NCBI GenBank assembly: GCA_913060875.1
Contig: CAJXSL010000013.1
Location: 98,616-162,615 of the forward strand
Origin: an uncultured Desulfobacteraceae bacterium
Lineage (GTDB): Bacteria; Desulfobacterota; Desulfobacteria; Desulfobacterales; UBA5852
Direction: 5' to 3'
DNA length: 64,000 nucleotides
Part shown: piece after piece, positions 52,975 through 62,283 of the stretch
Layout of the letters: each line of letters starts with the position of its first letter
Numbering within the stretch: the stretch's first letter is position 1
Program-made: the position numbers and the translations under genes
The notes under the pieces: model-generated
Seen by the model: the letters and a program-made list of their open reading frames with translations, nothing else
What the model was told of the DNA's origin: nothing
Databases searched by the model: none

Positions 52975-54072
52975 ATGGCCAAGGACACCCCCAGCGTTTA
53001 TAGCGACATCCGGCAGCGCCTGGAAAAGGAAATCGCAGCGGCACGCCCAGACACCAAGATCCGCTCCCGCCGCGATCTCATGCAGGAATACGGGGTGAGC
53101 CGTACCACCATCGACCGGGCCATTTCCGAGCTGATCGGCCAGGGCCATCTCTACGCCAAAAACGGCAGCGGCACCTATGTGGCGGCGCGCGCGGGCGCTG
53201 CGGCTGCCGGCCGGCAGATGCGCTCCTGGGGCCTGCTCCTGCCGGATATCCGCCATTATACCTACCCAGGGATCCTGCGCGGCATCGAGCATGTGAGTTT
53301 TGAGCACGATGTCAACCTGATCGTGGGCAACATCGAAAACCAGGCCGTCCGCCAGACAAACTACCTGCGCAACTTCATCGACAGCCGTGTCAGCGGGGTG
53401 ATCATCGTGCCGGCCCGGCCCAATCCCAGCGAAGATCTGGAAGGCCAGCTCTTCGCGATGCTCCAGGAGCTGAACGCCCGGGGAATTCCCTTCGTGTTCT
53501 GCAACCGCAATGCCCTGGGCATCGAAGCCCCCCAGGTGGTGAGCAACGATTACCACGGCGGCCTCCTGGCCACCCGCCATTTGATCGACCAGGGCTACCG
53601 GCGCATCGCCTATATCGCCCACCCGCGCTACACCATCTCCCTCAACCGCTACATGGGCTATCTCAGCGCCCTCGATCTGGCCGGACGCCAACCGGACGAG
53701 CGGCTGGCGGCCTTTTCCGACTCCTGGGAATTCGAAAGCCCCGGCTACGAGGAAATGGGCCGCATGCTGGACGGACCGGCGCCGCCGGATGCGGTGTTCT
53801 GCTTTACCGACCCCATTGCACGGGGGGCCTGCCGCGCGGTCTGCGAGCGGGGCCTCGTGCCCGGCCGGGACGTGGGCATCGTGGGCTACGATGACAGCCC
53901 GGTCTGCCGCACCCTGGAAATTCCGCTCTCTTCCGTTAGGATCCATGCTTTTGAACTGGGCCGCAAGGCGGCGCAACTGCTTTTCGACGCCAACCAGCGG
54001 TCGACCCTCGACCCCAATGCGTCCATCATCCTGCCCCCGGATCTCGCCATCCGGGAGAGCAGCACCCGCTGA
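52975..54072 (+). CDS. GntR-type HTH fused to LacI-type sensor domain (transcription regulator)
   Basis: A 365-residue regulator. Residues 1-75 form a GntR winged helix (IRSRRDLMQEYGVSRTTIDRAISELIGQGHLYA). After a linker, residues 85-365 form a periplasmic-binding-like sensor (SWGLLLPDIRHYTYPGILRG; ISLNRYMGYLSALDLAGR; DVGIVGYDDSPVCRTLEIPL), as in LacI/AraR-type proteins that bind sugars or similar ligands. The start at 52975 has AGAGG ahead. It diverges from the ABC importer operon and most likely represses it until a ligand is bound. Confidence 0.92.
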   Translation: MAKDTPSVYSDIRQRLEKEIAAARPDTKIRSRRDLMQEYGVSRTTIDRAISELIGQGHLYAKNGSGTYVAARAGAAAAGRQMRSWGLLLPDIRHYTYPGILRGIEHVSFEHDVNLIVGNIENQAVRQTNYLRNFIDSRVSGVIIVPARPNPSEDLEGQLFAMLQELNARGIPFVFCNRNALGIEAPQVVSNDYHGGLLATRHLIDQGYRRIAYIAHPRYTISLNRYMGYLSALDLAGRQPDERLAAFSDSWEFESPGYEEMGRMLDGPAPPDAVFCFTDPIARGACRAVCERGLVPGRDVGIVGYDDSPVCRTLEIPLSSVRIHAFELGRKAAQLLFDANQRSTLDPNASIILPPDLAIRESSTR

Positions 54073-54324
54073 GGGCCAGCGTCCTTTCCCCATCAACTGC
54101 ACAAAATTATGGGCTCGATGCCCATGGAGCAGTGCAGTTTGTCACGGCCATCCTTCCTAACTGACTGAAATCACATGTCCAGGCAACTGGTACGGTTTTT
54201 GCCGAATAGTCGGGCCAAAACCCCACCTCTTGTGGAAGACCCCGAGAGGTTCGACTGATCCGGGGTGTTTATCCGAAAGGATTTCTTCATTAACCAAGCG
54301 CTTGCTTTCAGGATGTAAACTCTA

Positions 54325-57300
54325 ATGGACAGAATCTTCTTAGGATCGGTAAAAACGGTTTGGTTACTCCTTTTTCTTCTTTTGAGCCATTTTTCACCGG
54401 CATCGGCCACGGTCGATCTCAAAGATGTCATGGCCGTATCAATGGCCATCGAATCGATCCACCTGGAGGGCCAGGAGAACTATTTTCTTCCTCCAGGTTC
54501 AGAGGGCCAGCTCGTGGCCAGGACTTTCCCCGAGAATCTGAAGAACAAGATACGCTGGGAGATCGTAAATCCGTCCACTGATCTGGATTTGGAACTCAAT
54601 CCGACCACAGGACTGCTGGTGGTAACACCGAGAAGCGGACTGGGGTGGTTCACTGTCCGTGCTTCAGCCGAAGGATGTCTGCCTTGTGACCAACGCATCG
54701 ATGTCGACTGTGAATGCCGTGAAGAATATGGCCCTTGCGGCGGAGATCTTGCCGGCGGGGAGATTAACATTGGTTCGGTGGACGTGCGACTGGGCCTGGG
54801 AAAGGACGCGGAGGGCCGCTCCGCCGGGGATTTGTTCCTGTACGCGGAAGAACCTTTGGTGAATTTAGCCACCCCTGAAGCCCTGGTGATCAACAGCAGC
54901 AGCAATCAGGTGATCCCTTTTTACCGGAACGGCCTGCTGGAGCAGGTCGCAACCCCCCAGGCCATCGTCAACTTCATCCGCTACTCGCCTCGGAAATACG
55001 AAATTCATTTTTATGATGTGGCCTTCCGGGGCCGGCAGCTTGACGACGGCGTCTACAACCTGGATCCCGGTGCCGTGCCCCTGGGCGTCTGGTGCATCGA
55101 AAATCCGGATGAAACCGGGGAGACGATCACCAATCTGCTGATCACCGAAACCCGGGACGGAAAGGAGCGGGAATTTTTATACGGCTACGAGGCTCAGGAC
55201 AAGCGGTGGAGCCTGACATCGGGCAACGGACTCAGGATCGAAACCAGGGCAGAGACCATCAATGCTGCCGGCGACCGGGTGGTGAGGACTGAGGTCGCAG
55301 GCCCGGACGGCCGTCCGGTGCGGGCGGAGGAGACGGTCTACCGCGACTTTGCCTTCGGTGAGAAGCGCATCCGGGAGACCGTGGACCCTGAAGGCGCGGC
55401 GCTTACCACCGAATACCGCTACCGGACAGACCCGGGGCCGGGTTATGGCAAGCTTGCCGCCCGGATCGAGCCGGACGGTGGCTGGGTGCGCTATGACTAC
55501 GACGAACCGGGGCGCATCACCCGTGAGGTGCGGCCCTTTCTCGATGCTCCGCTTGCGAGTCCGGACGAAAAAGCGGTTGTGGTCGCCAAAAGCTACGCCC
55601 CGGTGGACCCGGCCGACCGCGATGCGGAAAATGACCGCCACCGGCCCCGGTTGGTGATCAAAACCGTCAACGGCATTGAAACCGCCCGGACATACTATGC
55701 TTACATCCGGACCGAAGACGGCGCGCGCACCGCGATATCGGAACGCTGCACGCTTCAGGGCAGGCCTTACGGCCACGCCACCAACCTCGGGAGGGTCACA
55801 ACCTACTATCCACGTTCGGGCGAAGGCTCTGAATCCGGCAAAATAAAAAGCCGGCGATCCGAAGACGGGCGTTTTGCCGCCTACACCTACGAAACCGGCC
55901 AATGGCAGCTGTCCCGCGATCCGGCCAAATGCCGCTTTATTCCCGGCAAGGGTAAGGCTGCCCGCACCACGGTAACCCATGGCACGGTGAACCACCCGCA
56001 AGGCATCCCCTTCCAAACCACACGGGAAACCACCATCAGGGACGGGATGGGGCGGGAGAAGCTGCGAGAGACATTTGTGAAAACGGCCGATGGCTTTGCA
56101 CGGATCAATTGGCGCCTGCACACCCACGACCGTAGGGGGAAAATAATCGAAACGCTTCACAGCAACCAGACCCGCACCGAGAGTACCTGGGGATGTTGCG
56201 GCAAGGCCGGCGAGACCGATGTCAACGGCATCACGTCCAGCTACGCCTACGAAGATTTGAAGCGACTGGCCTCCCGGACCAATCAAGCCACCGGCGTGGT
56301 CACCACCTTCACTTACGATGCGGTCGGCCGCCGGCTGACCACCACCGAGAGCAAGGATGGCGTGCATCGGACCCAATCGAGCCGGTACGATGTCGCCGGC
56401 CGATTGACGGAACAGACCAACGCCGCCGGCCTGATAACCCGCTATTATAAAGACGGGAATATTGCCGCCACCACCCACCCCGGAGGCGCCACCGAGATCA
56501 CCGTCCGCCATCTGGATGGGAAAATTCGTTCCGTGACCGGCACCGGCGTGGTGCCGCGTTTCTACCAGTACGGCGTCAACCCGGACGGAAGCCAGTGGAC
56601 CAAGGTCTTTATCGGTAAAGACAATTCTCTCCGCTGGGAGAAAACCGTTCGGGACCTGGTTGGACGGGTCATACGGGTGGAAAAACCGGGTTTTGCCGGC
56701 ATCGAAAAAGACCGTAAAGCCTATGATCGCAAGGGGCGATTGATCCGGCAGGAGACTCCCGGCCGGGGAGACACCCTGTATGTCTACGACGATCTGGGCA
56801 ATCCGGTCATGACGGGCCTGGATGTGGACGGCGACGGACGCCTGAACCCGGCTTCCATGGACCGCATCGCCAAGACAAAAGCAAGCTTCCGGTTTATCGA
56901 CGGGGACTGGTGGCTGGAGACCACCCGCTCTATTCTGGCCCGTGACAACAGCGACACAGAAACCATTATAGGAATACAGCGGCAGCGCCTGACCGGGTGG
57001 AAAGATCATACCATATCCGAGCGCATCGCCATCGACATCCACGGCAACCGGACCCGAGCGGTGGTGACCCTGGACCGGTTCAACCGCACCCGGACCGAGA
57101 CCATCCATACGCCGGATTCGACGATCCCTTCCCGGAAGGTCTACGTGGACGGACGCCTGGCCGCCACTACCAGCAAGACCGGCATCACCATGACATATGG
57201 CTACGATGCCCTGGGACGGCGCGTAGCTGTCAATGACCCCCGCAAGGGCAAGGCCCGACTTCATTACGATATCAAAGGTCGCCTGGATTATGTGGAGGAT

Positions 57301-59880
57301 GCCGCCGGTAGCCGAGCCTGTTTTGAATATGATCCGGCCTCCGGTCGCAAGGTGGCTGAATACAATGCCCTGAACAAAGCCACCCGCTATGAATACAACC
57401 AAAGGGGCCAGATCATCCGCACTTGGGGCGATGTGCCCTATCCGGTAGCGTATCAGTATGACGTCTACGGTCAGATGCTGGTGATGCAGACCTTCCGGGG
57501 TGGCACCGGGTGGAGCGATTCAACGTGGCCTGCAACCATGGGAAGGGGCGATCAGACCATTTGGCACTACCAGCCCTCCACAGGTCTCCTGCTGGCCAAA
57601 GAGGATGCCAAGGGCAGGCAGACCACTTACACCTATGGCCCTGGGGGAGCACTGGCTACCCGGACTTGGGCCCGCTTGAAAAACGGCAAACCTCTTCAGA
57701 CTTCCTACCGCTACGATCCCGCCACCGGGGATCTGACGGAAATCGACTATTCCGACGAAACCCCGGATATTGCTTTTGCCTATAACCGAGTGGGCCGCAA
57801 AGTGCGGGTGAACGATGGCGCCGGTGTGCGCAGCTTCGTCTACAACGACAAGCTCCAGTTGCAAAGCGAAGGGTTGGTTGGAAGTCAGATCTACCAGATC
57901 CGTCGCGATTATGATGACCTGGGGCGCGCTGCAGGGTTCACCCTGGATGACGGTTATGAAGTCGCTTACTGTTATGACGACGTAGGACGGTTTAAGACCG
58001 TTGATTGGCAAATTGGTGATCAGGTTGGCGATGTTGCCTACCAATATCTTGAAAATTCGGATCGCCTGTCAGGTATGGAAAGCAAAAGCGGCCTTTCCGT
58101 ACAATATGATTATGAACCGCATCGCGATGTGAAAACAGCTGTAGTCAACAAGTTCAATGACCGGATGATATCAAAATACGAATACCAGTACGATCGACTG
58201 GGTCGCCGTATCAATGTGAAAAACAGCGGAGAGGCGTTCGAGGAGGATGGGTTTTGGCTATATGGATATAACGACCGCAATGAGATGACGATAGCGAGTA
58301 ATTTCACGGGAACGGATTTAAATGATCAAACCATGCCGCGGATAGAGCTGGAACGGGTATATCAATACGATCCTATTGGCAACCGAATCTCGTCTGTGGA
58401 GGGAGATCATCATATCCGATATCAGACAAATAATCTCAACCAGTATGAGAGAGTATCAGGCTCAGATCAAGAGGAGGAAAGTTTAAGTTATGATGAGGAC
58501 GGCAATCTGATTGAAGATGATCGCTTTCGGTATTTTTGGAATGCCGAAAACCGGTTGGTAGCGGTGGAACAAAAAGATGATGAAAGAGAATCGAAACGAT
58601 TAGAATTTGCCTATGACTATATGGGAAGAAGAGTCCTTAAAAAGGTTTTTCAATTTATTGGAAACAGCTACAAGTTACATGAGACCAATTGTTTTGTTTA
58701 TGACGGCTGGAACACGGTTAAAGAGACGAAGCTTGAAGTCGGCGTTTCAGTTGACAAGCTGTACGTCTGGGGGCTTGACTTGAGTCAGTCTTTGCACGAA
58801 GCTGGAGGGGTAGGAGGACTTATAGCAGCCTCTGATGGTTGTGTAGCTTACTCCTACATGTTTGATGCCAATGGAAATGTTGGGCAGCTGATTGATACAG
58901 AAATGGAGGGTATTCCGACGTATTATGAGTATGATTTGTTTGGAAATTTAATAAAAGGCGATAGCTCTAATAACTTAAAAGACCCATATCGATTTAGCAC
59001 AAAATATCATGATATTGAGACTGAACTATACTACTATGGATACAGATATTACTCGCCGTATATCGGGCGGTGGCTTAACAAAGACAAAATTAGCGAAATG
59101 GGTGGAATAAATTTATATGCCTTTATACGAAACAATTCTATTTCTGAAATAGATTATCTTGGCCATGAAGGCGTTTTTGAGGATATAATAGGCTTCGCGG
59201 ATGGAATTCTCACAAGTGCAAGGATAGTGGTGGGCGTAGCTGGAAGTATAATAGATTTAGATGCTTTCAGGGAGAGAGGGGATTCCCCTGTAAAAGGTAA
59301 CAGTAAAAATAATTGCCAGTTTTTAATAACGATAAATGGTATGTTTAATGATTATGAAGACGCTAAAGCATTCCCTAAAGATTTAAGGAAGGCACTTCCG
59401 AAATTTGGAGCTATAGATCATTTTGGTTTTGTTAATAACCCAACCACATACATTTCAGACTTCATCCAGGTAGGATTTCTTGAATTAAGAGGAATAGGAA
59501 TACCCTCAATAACAACTGCTCAGTACATAGAAGAATCATATAACCATGCGGTTGAACATAATTGCCTCTGTACTGATATATTCATCGTGGCCCATAGCCA
59601 GGGAGCTGCTATTTTAAATAATGCGATCCCTTTATTACCTGATAAAATTAAGCAATATTTGAGAATATTAACAATAGGCGGAGAGCAATTTGTATATGAA
59701 AATTCTTTAGGGTTTGTAATGAATTATGATAGCAAAGGTGATTTTATCCCAGAGCTTTCCCCATGGAATAAGTTTATTTCCGAGGAATCGATACCAAAAG
59801 AGGAGATACCTGGCCATGGCCGAGAGTATTATATTGATTATTGGAAGAATAAGGGGTTGCCAGATGAACTCTTTCGATAG
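54325..59880 (+). CDS. Exported RHS/YD-repeat protein with lipase-like C-terminal tip
   Basis: A 1851-residue protein. A Sec signal (1-29, VWLLLFLLLSHFSPASATV) shows export by Sec rather than a T6SS; no VgrG, PAAR or Hcp is nearby. Residues 30-140 hold an Ig-like domain and a cysteine-rich knot (CLPCDQRIDVDCECREEYG). YD repeats run from about 340 to 1560 (YGYDALGRRVAVNDP and more). The RHS core ends at YRYYSPYIGRWLNKD, LYAFIRNNSI, DYLGHEG (about 1570-1613). The tip (1613-1851) has FIVAHSQGAAIL (Ser1758), SKGDFIPEL (Asp1806) and PGHGREYY (His1831), an alpha/beta-hydrolase triad. Base composition falls from about 58% GC to about 30% in single lines toward the tip. Confidence 0.9.
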   Translation: MDRIFLGSVKTVWLLLFLLLSHFSPASATVDLKDVMAVSMAIESIHLEGQENYFLPPGSEGQLVARTFPENLKNKIRWEIVNPSTDLDLELNPTTGLLVVTPRSGLGWFTVRASAEGCLPCDQRIDVDCECREEYGPCGGDLAGGEINIGSVDVRLGLGKDAEGRSAGDLFLYAEEPLVNLATPEALVINSSSNQVIPFYRNGLLEQVATPQAIVNFIRYSPRKYEIHFYDVAFRGRQLDDGVYNLDPGAVPLGVWCIENPDETGETITNLLITETRDGKEREFLYGYEAQDKRWSLTSGNGLRIETRAETINAAGDRVVRTEVAGPDGRPVRAEETVYRDFAFGEKRIRETVDPEGAALTTEYRYRTDPGPGYGKLAARIEPDGGWVRYDYDEPGRITREVRPFLDAPLASPDEKAVVVAKSYAPVDPADRDAENDRHRPRLVIKTVNGIETARTYYAYIRTEDGARTAISERCTLQGRPYGHATNLGRVTTYYPRSGEGSESGKIKSRRSEDGRFAAYTYETGQWQLSRDPAKCRFIPGKGKAARTTVTHGTVNHPQGIPFQTTRETTIRDGMGREKLRETFVKTADGFARINWRLHTHDRRGKIIETLHSNQTRTESTWGCCGKAGETDVNGITSSYAYEDLKRLASRTNQATGVVTTFTYDAVGRRLTTTESKDGVHRTQSSRYDVAGRLTEQTNAAGLITRYYKDGNIAATTHPGGATEITVRHLDGKIRSVTGTGVVPRFYQYGVNPDGSQWTKVFIGKDNSLRWEKTVRDLVGRVIRVEKPGFAGIEKDRKAYDRKGRLIRQETPGRGDTLYVYDDLGNPVMTGLDVDGDGRLNPASMDRIAKTKASFRFIDGDWWLETTRSILARDNSDTETIIGIQRQRLTGWKDHTISERIAIDIHGNRTRAVVTLDRFNRTRTETIHTPDSTIPSRKVYVDGRLAATTSKTGITMTYGYDALGRRVAVNDPRKGKARLHYDIKGRLDYVEDAAGSRACFEYDPASGRKVAEYNALNKATRYEYNQRGQIIRTWGDVPYPVAYQYDVYGQMLVMQTFRGGTGWSDSTWPATMGRGDQTIWHYQPSTGLLLAKEDAKGRQTTYTYGPGGALATRTWARLKNGKPLQTSYRYDPATGDLTEIDYSDETPDIAFAYNRVGRKVRVNDGAGVRSFVYNDKLQLQSEGLVGSQIYQIRRDYDDLGRAAGFTLDDGYEVAYCYDDVGRFKTVDWQIGDQVGDVAYQYLENSDRLSGMESKSGLSVQYDYEPHRDVKTAVVNKFNDRMISKYEYQYDRLGRRINVKNSGEAFEEDGFWLYGYNDRNEMTIASNFTGTDLNDQTMPRIELERVYQYDPIGNRISSVEGDHHIRYQTNNLNQYERVSGSDQEEESLSYDEDGNLIEDDRFRYFWNAENRLVAVEQKDDERESKRLEFAYDYMGRRVLKKVFQFIGNSYKLHETNCFVYDGWNTVKETKLEVGVSVDKLYVWGLDLSQSLHEAGGVGGLIAASDGCVAYSYMFDANGNVGQLIDTEMEGIPTYYEYDLFGNLIKGDSSNNLKDPYRFSTKYHDIETELYYYGYRYYSPYIGRWLNKDKISEMGGINLYAFIRNNSISEIDYLGHEGVFEDIIGFADGILTSARIVVGVAGSIIDLDAFRERGDSPVKGNSKNNCQFLITINGMFNDYEDAKAFPKDLRKALPKFGAIDHFGFVNNPTTYISDFIQVGFLELRGIGIPSITTAQYIEESYNHAVEHNCLCTDIFIVAHSQGAAILNNAIPLLPDKIKQYLRILTIGGEQFVYENSLGFVMNYDSKGDFIPELSPWNKFISEESIPKEEIPGHGREYYIDYWKNKGLPDELFR

Positions 59881-60325
59881 ACGGGTAGTAGTCATTGTTG
59901 CAATATTATTCTTGTTGTTGTCGTGTGCAACAACGAAAGATATTACAGATAACTCCATCTTAAGAGGGAATTATAGAAAAGGGTTAGTGCTAAAAATAAA
60001 ATCAGATATACTTTTGGACGAGTATAATTATTTATGGGATCTTCCACGGGATATTGAAAAGGCAAAACAATATGGTTTTTCGGATGATTATAAAGGATTT
60101 GTAAGAGAAGGAACGAAACTGATAATTTTAAGAATTGAATTGTATCAGCATATAGAAAATGGGAACTATATATACCCTATGGCTTTGATACTAAATGGAC
60201 AGTGGAAAGGCGAGAAAGTAAATTTGCATTACACCTCAAGATCATCGGATAGCCCTCATAATGCGTCCTATCATATTGACATACTGGATGTCGACCCGGA
60301 GGTGTTTGAGATCGTAAATGAATGA
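59864..60325 (+). CDS. Lipoprotein, candidate immunity protein of the RHS tip
   Basis: A 153-residue protein starting at 59864, inside the RHS gene end (17-base overlap) with AAGGGG seven bases ahead. It has a lipoprotein signal (VVVIVAILFLLLSCATTKD, Cys at about residue 21). The mature part (RGNYRKGLVLKIKSD near residue 34 and YIYPMALILNGQWKGEKVNL near residue 104) looks like a beta-rich periplasmic domain. Lipid-anchored immunity proteins typically guard against lipase toxins acting from the periplasm. That it blocks this tip is inferred from overlap and location. Confidence 0.65.
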   Translation: MNSFDRRVVVIVAILFLLLSCATTKDITDNSILRGNYRKGLVLKIKSDILLDEYNYLWDLPRDIEKAKQYGFSDDYKGFVREGTKLIILRIELYQHIENGNYIYPMALILNGQWKGEKVNLHYTSRSSDSPHNASYHIDILDVDPEVFEIVNE

Positions 60326-60342
60326 CCAAAGAGGAAAATGCG

Positions 60343-60792
60343 ATGAAAAAGATTGGCTTGGCCAGGTTGGTTCCTCATGCTTGGGTAATCGTTTTATTAC
60401 TTATCGTATGCTCGTGTTGGTCTTGGAGTAGAAATAATGCGCAACTTACTTTTGTGCAAAAGGTGGCCGATAGAATCGAGGCTTGTACTGGTCCGGTGTA
60501 CTTAACGAAACAAGAGATAAATGAGTTGGAGGAATCCCTGAGCGGTCCGGTTGAGGAAATGTTCCTGGATAGTGAATTATCCGACGATGTTGTTGCCTAT
60601 TATGAAGAAACAACAAAGGGTATCCATAAGAACAATGTCGTATTCTACAGGCATAAAAGGGATAATCAGCGTCACGTCTTTATCTTCTACACAAGAGCCG
60701 GAAATTTGTTTGCCGCTGGGGGCGCATTGGGGGCGAAATACAGTATTTTAAACCGTTTAAAAAAATGCTCAAAAACGCATAGCAAACAATGA
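60343..60792 (+). CDS. Second small exported protein downstream of the RHS gene
   Basis: A 149-residue protein with an N-terminal hydrophobic segment (LVPHAWVIVLLLIVCSCWSW; possible lipobox IVCSC). The rest has LTKQEINELEESLSGPVEEM near residue 56 and HVFIFYTRAGNLFAAGG near residue 115. GAGGAAAA lies eight bases before the ATG at 60343. The gene starts 17 bases after the candidate immunity stop; an ATGA overlap at 60322 would give a seven-residue longer form. It may be a further immunity or accessory protein. Confidence 0.6.
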   Translation: MKKIGLARLVPHAWVIVLLLIVCSCWSWSRNNAQLTFVQKVADRIEACTGPVYLTKQEINELEESLSGPVEEMFLDSELSDDVVAYYEETTKGIHKNNVVFYRHKRDNQRHVFIFYTRAGNLFAAGGALGAKYSILNRLKKCSKTHSKQ

Positions 60793-60856
60793 AAATGCAC
60801 AAGCGAAATGGTTTATTGTATAAGTAGAGAACAGGATCAGGGTCTAGGCTAGGATC

Positions 60857-61886
60857 AGGGTCGGACCAAGCTAACCCATTGCCACAACAATAAAATAGCG
60901 AAAAATTTGGCCTAAAAGCGTGCTTAGAAGGGTTGTTTTTCCCACCAAACCGCAGATCTAACCGATAGCCTGTTATAATGGCCCGTGCCAACAGACATTT
61001 CATCCCCGGATACATCTGGCATTTGACGCACCGCTGCCACAAGCAGGAGTTCCTTTTAAAATTTTCCAGAGATCGTTTCCGATGGATGGAGTTGCTATTC
61101 GAAGCTAAAAAACGTTTCCAGTTAACCATTCTAAATTTCGTTGTGACCTCTAACCACATCCACCTCGTCGTGGCAGATAACCGCGGCCACCAAGTTATCC
61201 CGCGCGCCATGCAATTGATAGCGGGCAGAACCGGTCAGGAGTATAACCGCCGTAAAGGCCGCAGAGGCGCTTTCTGGGAAGACCGCTATCATGCGACAGC
61301 TATAGAATCGGGTGATCACCTGTGGCGGTGCATGGTATATGTTGATCTAAACATGGTGCGCACTGGTGTGGTTAATCATCCCTCTGAATGGAAATGGAGT
61401 GGGTATCATGAGATTCAAAAACCGAAATCGCGTTACCGTTTGATAGATCATTGTGCGTTGCGGCGTTATCTCGATTCACCGACCAATGAGGAACTTGCTG
61501 AAACGCATCTGCGCTGGATCGATAGCCACCTGCAAGATGTGGGGGCGCGCCAGGCGCACTTTAGCAATAGTCTTGCGGTGGGAAGCGAGACATTCGTGGA
61601 GAAGGTAAGAGCGGAGTTAAAGGGTTGCGCACTTGGCAGGCAGACCATTGAGGTCAAGGATTCAGAATTTCAATTGAAAGAATTCATCGCCGAGTATCAA
61701 CGTGAGGGTAGGAAACAATTGGTGACGAAAATTCATAAGGATAACGATACCAACATGATCCCCTGGAAGGGAAAGTATTCCTTAGACGAGTGATTTCCAC
61801 CTCAAAACCTGCCGTCTAAGCAAAAAAACATAGGGGAATGTTGAGATTTAAAATGCGATTTCGGCAACTTAGCTTGGTCCGACCCC
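60857..61886. mobile_element. RAYT-type element with 17-bp terminal inverted repeats
   Basis: GGGTCGGACCAAGCTAA at 60858-60874 is repeated exactly, in inverted orientation, as TTAGCTTGGTCCGACCC (61869-61885). The single gene inside is the Y1-type transposase at 60978. Upstream lie short direct repeats of AGGATCAGGGTC. Unlike usual IS200/IS605 members, RAYT elements are seldom mobile on their own; the perfect flanks suggest a recent event. No target-site duplication was identified. Confidence 0.8.
60978..61793 (+). CDS. REP-associated tyrosine transposase (RAYT, Y1_Tnp)
   Basis: A 271-residue IS200-like single-strand DNA transposase. The HUH motif is SNHIHLVV (His60 and His62), preceded by HFIPGYIWHLTHRCHKQEFL, the usual RAYT N-terminus. 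FWEDRYHATAIESGDH and MVYVDLNMVRTGVVNHPSEW follow and probably include the catalytic Tyr. The C-terminal 80 residues are variable, as in Group 2-like RAYTs. These enzymes are linked to dispersal of palindromic REP sequences. The gene is alone inside 17-bp inverted repeats. Confidence 0.9.
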   Translation: MARANRHFIPGYIWHLTHRCHKQEFLLKFSRDRFRWMELLFEAKKRFQLTILNFVVTSNHIHLVVADNRGHQVIPRAMQLIAGRTGQEYNRRKGRRGAFWEDRYHATAIESGDHLWRCMVYVDLNMVRTGVVNHPSEWKWSGYHEIQKPKSRYRLIDHCALRRYLDSPTNEELAETHLRWIDSHLQDVGARQAHFSNSLAVGSETFVEKVRAELKGCALGRQTIEVKDSEFQLKEFIAEYQREGRKQLVTKIHKDNDTNMIPWKGKYSLDE

Positions 61887-61913
61887 AAATACCCTGCCGC
61901 AAATCCAAGGAAC

Positions 61914-61944
61914 AAAAAAGGCAGAGCCTCAAAGAGGCTCTGCC
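61914..61944 (-). terminator. Intrinsic terminator of the two-peptide unit
   Basis: On the minus strand, GGCAGAGCCTC and its exact complement GAGGCTCTGCC enclose a three-base loop and are followed by TTTTTT (61914-61919). It ends the minus-strand unit that encodes the two small peptides. Confidence 0.85.
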
Positions 61945-62043
61945 GGTGTGGTCAAGTTCAGTATTCGCTTTGTTTAGGCTATTCAGCTCAGTTCAGTAAG
62001 GTCAGTGTTTTGTTGCCTATGGTATTGAAGCTCTGCCTTTTTC

Positions 62044-62130
62044 TCAGACCTTGCAGGCCGCATTCTTGTTGGCTGCGCAGCTGTTGATGTAGTAGCCTAT
62101 AATCGCAATTGTCAGTGCCGTTCCTATCAT
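62044..62130 (-). CDS. 28-residue hydrophobic small peptide
   Basis: ATG at 62128-62130, GGGGAGG seven bases before it, and TGA at 62044. The peptide starts MIGTALTIAIIGYYINS, a likely membrane segment or signal, and ends CAANKNAACKV with two cysteines. It follows a 44-residue gene by 18 bases and is followed by an intrinsic terminator. No known family. It may be a membrane peptide, toxin or modified-peptide precursor; nothing in the sequence decides this. Confidence 0.6.
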   Translation of the reverse strand: MIGTALTIAIIGYYINSCAANKNAACKV

Positions 62131-62148
62131 GGTGCACCTCCCCGCAGG

Positions 62149-62283
62149 TTATCCTGCCACATCGATTCCCAGATCACATCCCAAACGAGGGTCAGGATTA
62201 TCACATTCGTGGTTTGCTCTGCGCGTATCAACATGACCGTCGTTGTCGTCCTTGAAGTAGTCTTCGGTGCGTGTATTTTCCAT
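62149..62283 (-). CDS. 44-residue acidic small protein
   Basis: The ATG at 62281-62283 has AAGGAGA eight bases ahead. The product MENTRTEDYFKDDNDGHVDT is hydrophilic and acidic, with two cysteines further on (HECDNPDPRLGCDLG). A larger frame upstream lacks a ribosome site. It is the first gene of a two-gene unit with the 28-residue peptide. No homologue is recognised. Confidence 0.6.
   Translation of the reverse strand: MENTRTEDYFKDDNDGHVDTRRANHECDNPDPRLGCDLGIDVAG

Noticed and set aside
54325..59880. RHS protein as a type VI secretion effector
   Set aside because: It has a Sec signal and no PAAR, VgrG, Hcp or adaptor gene is present in the window.
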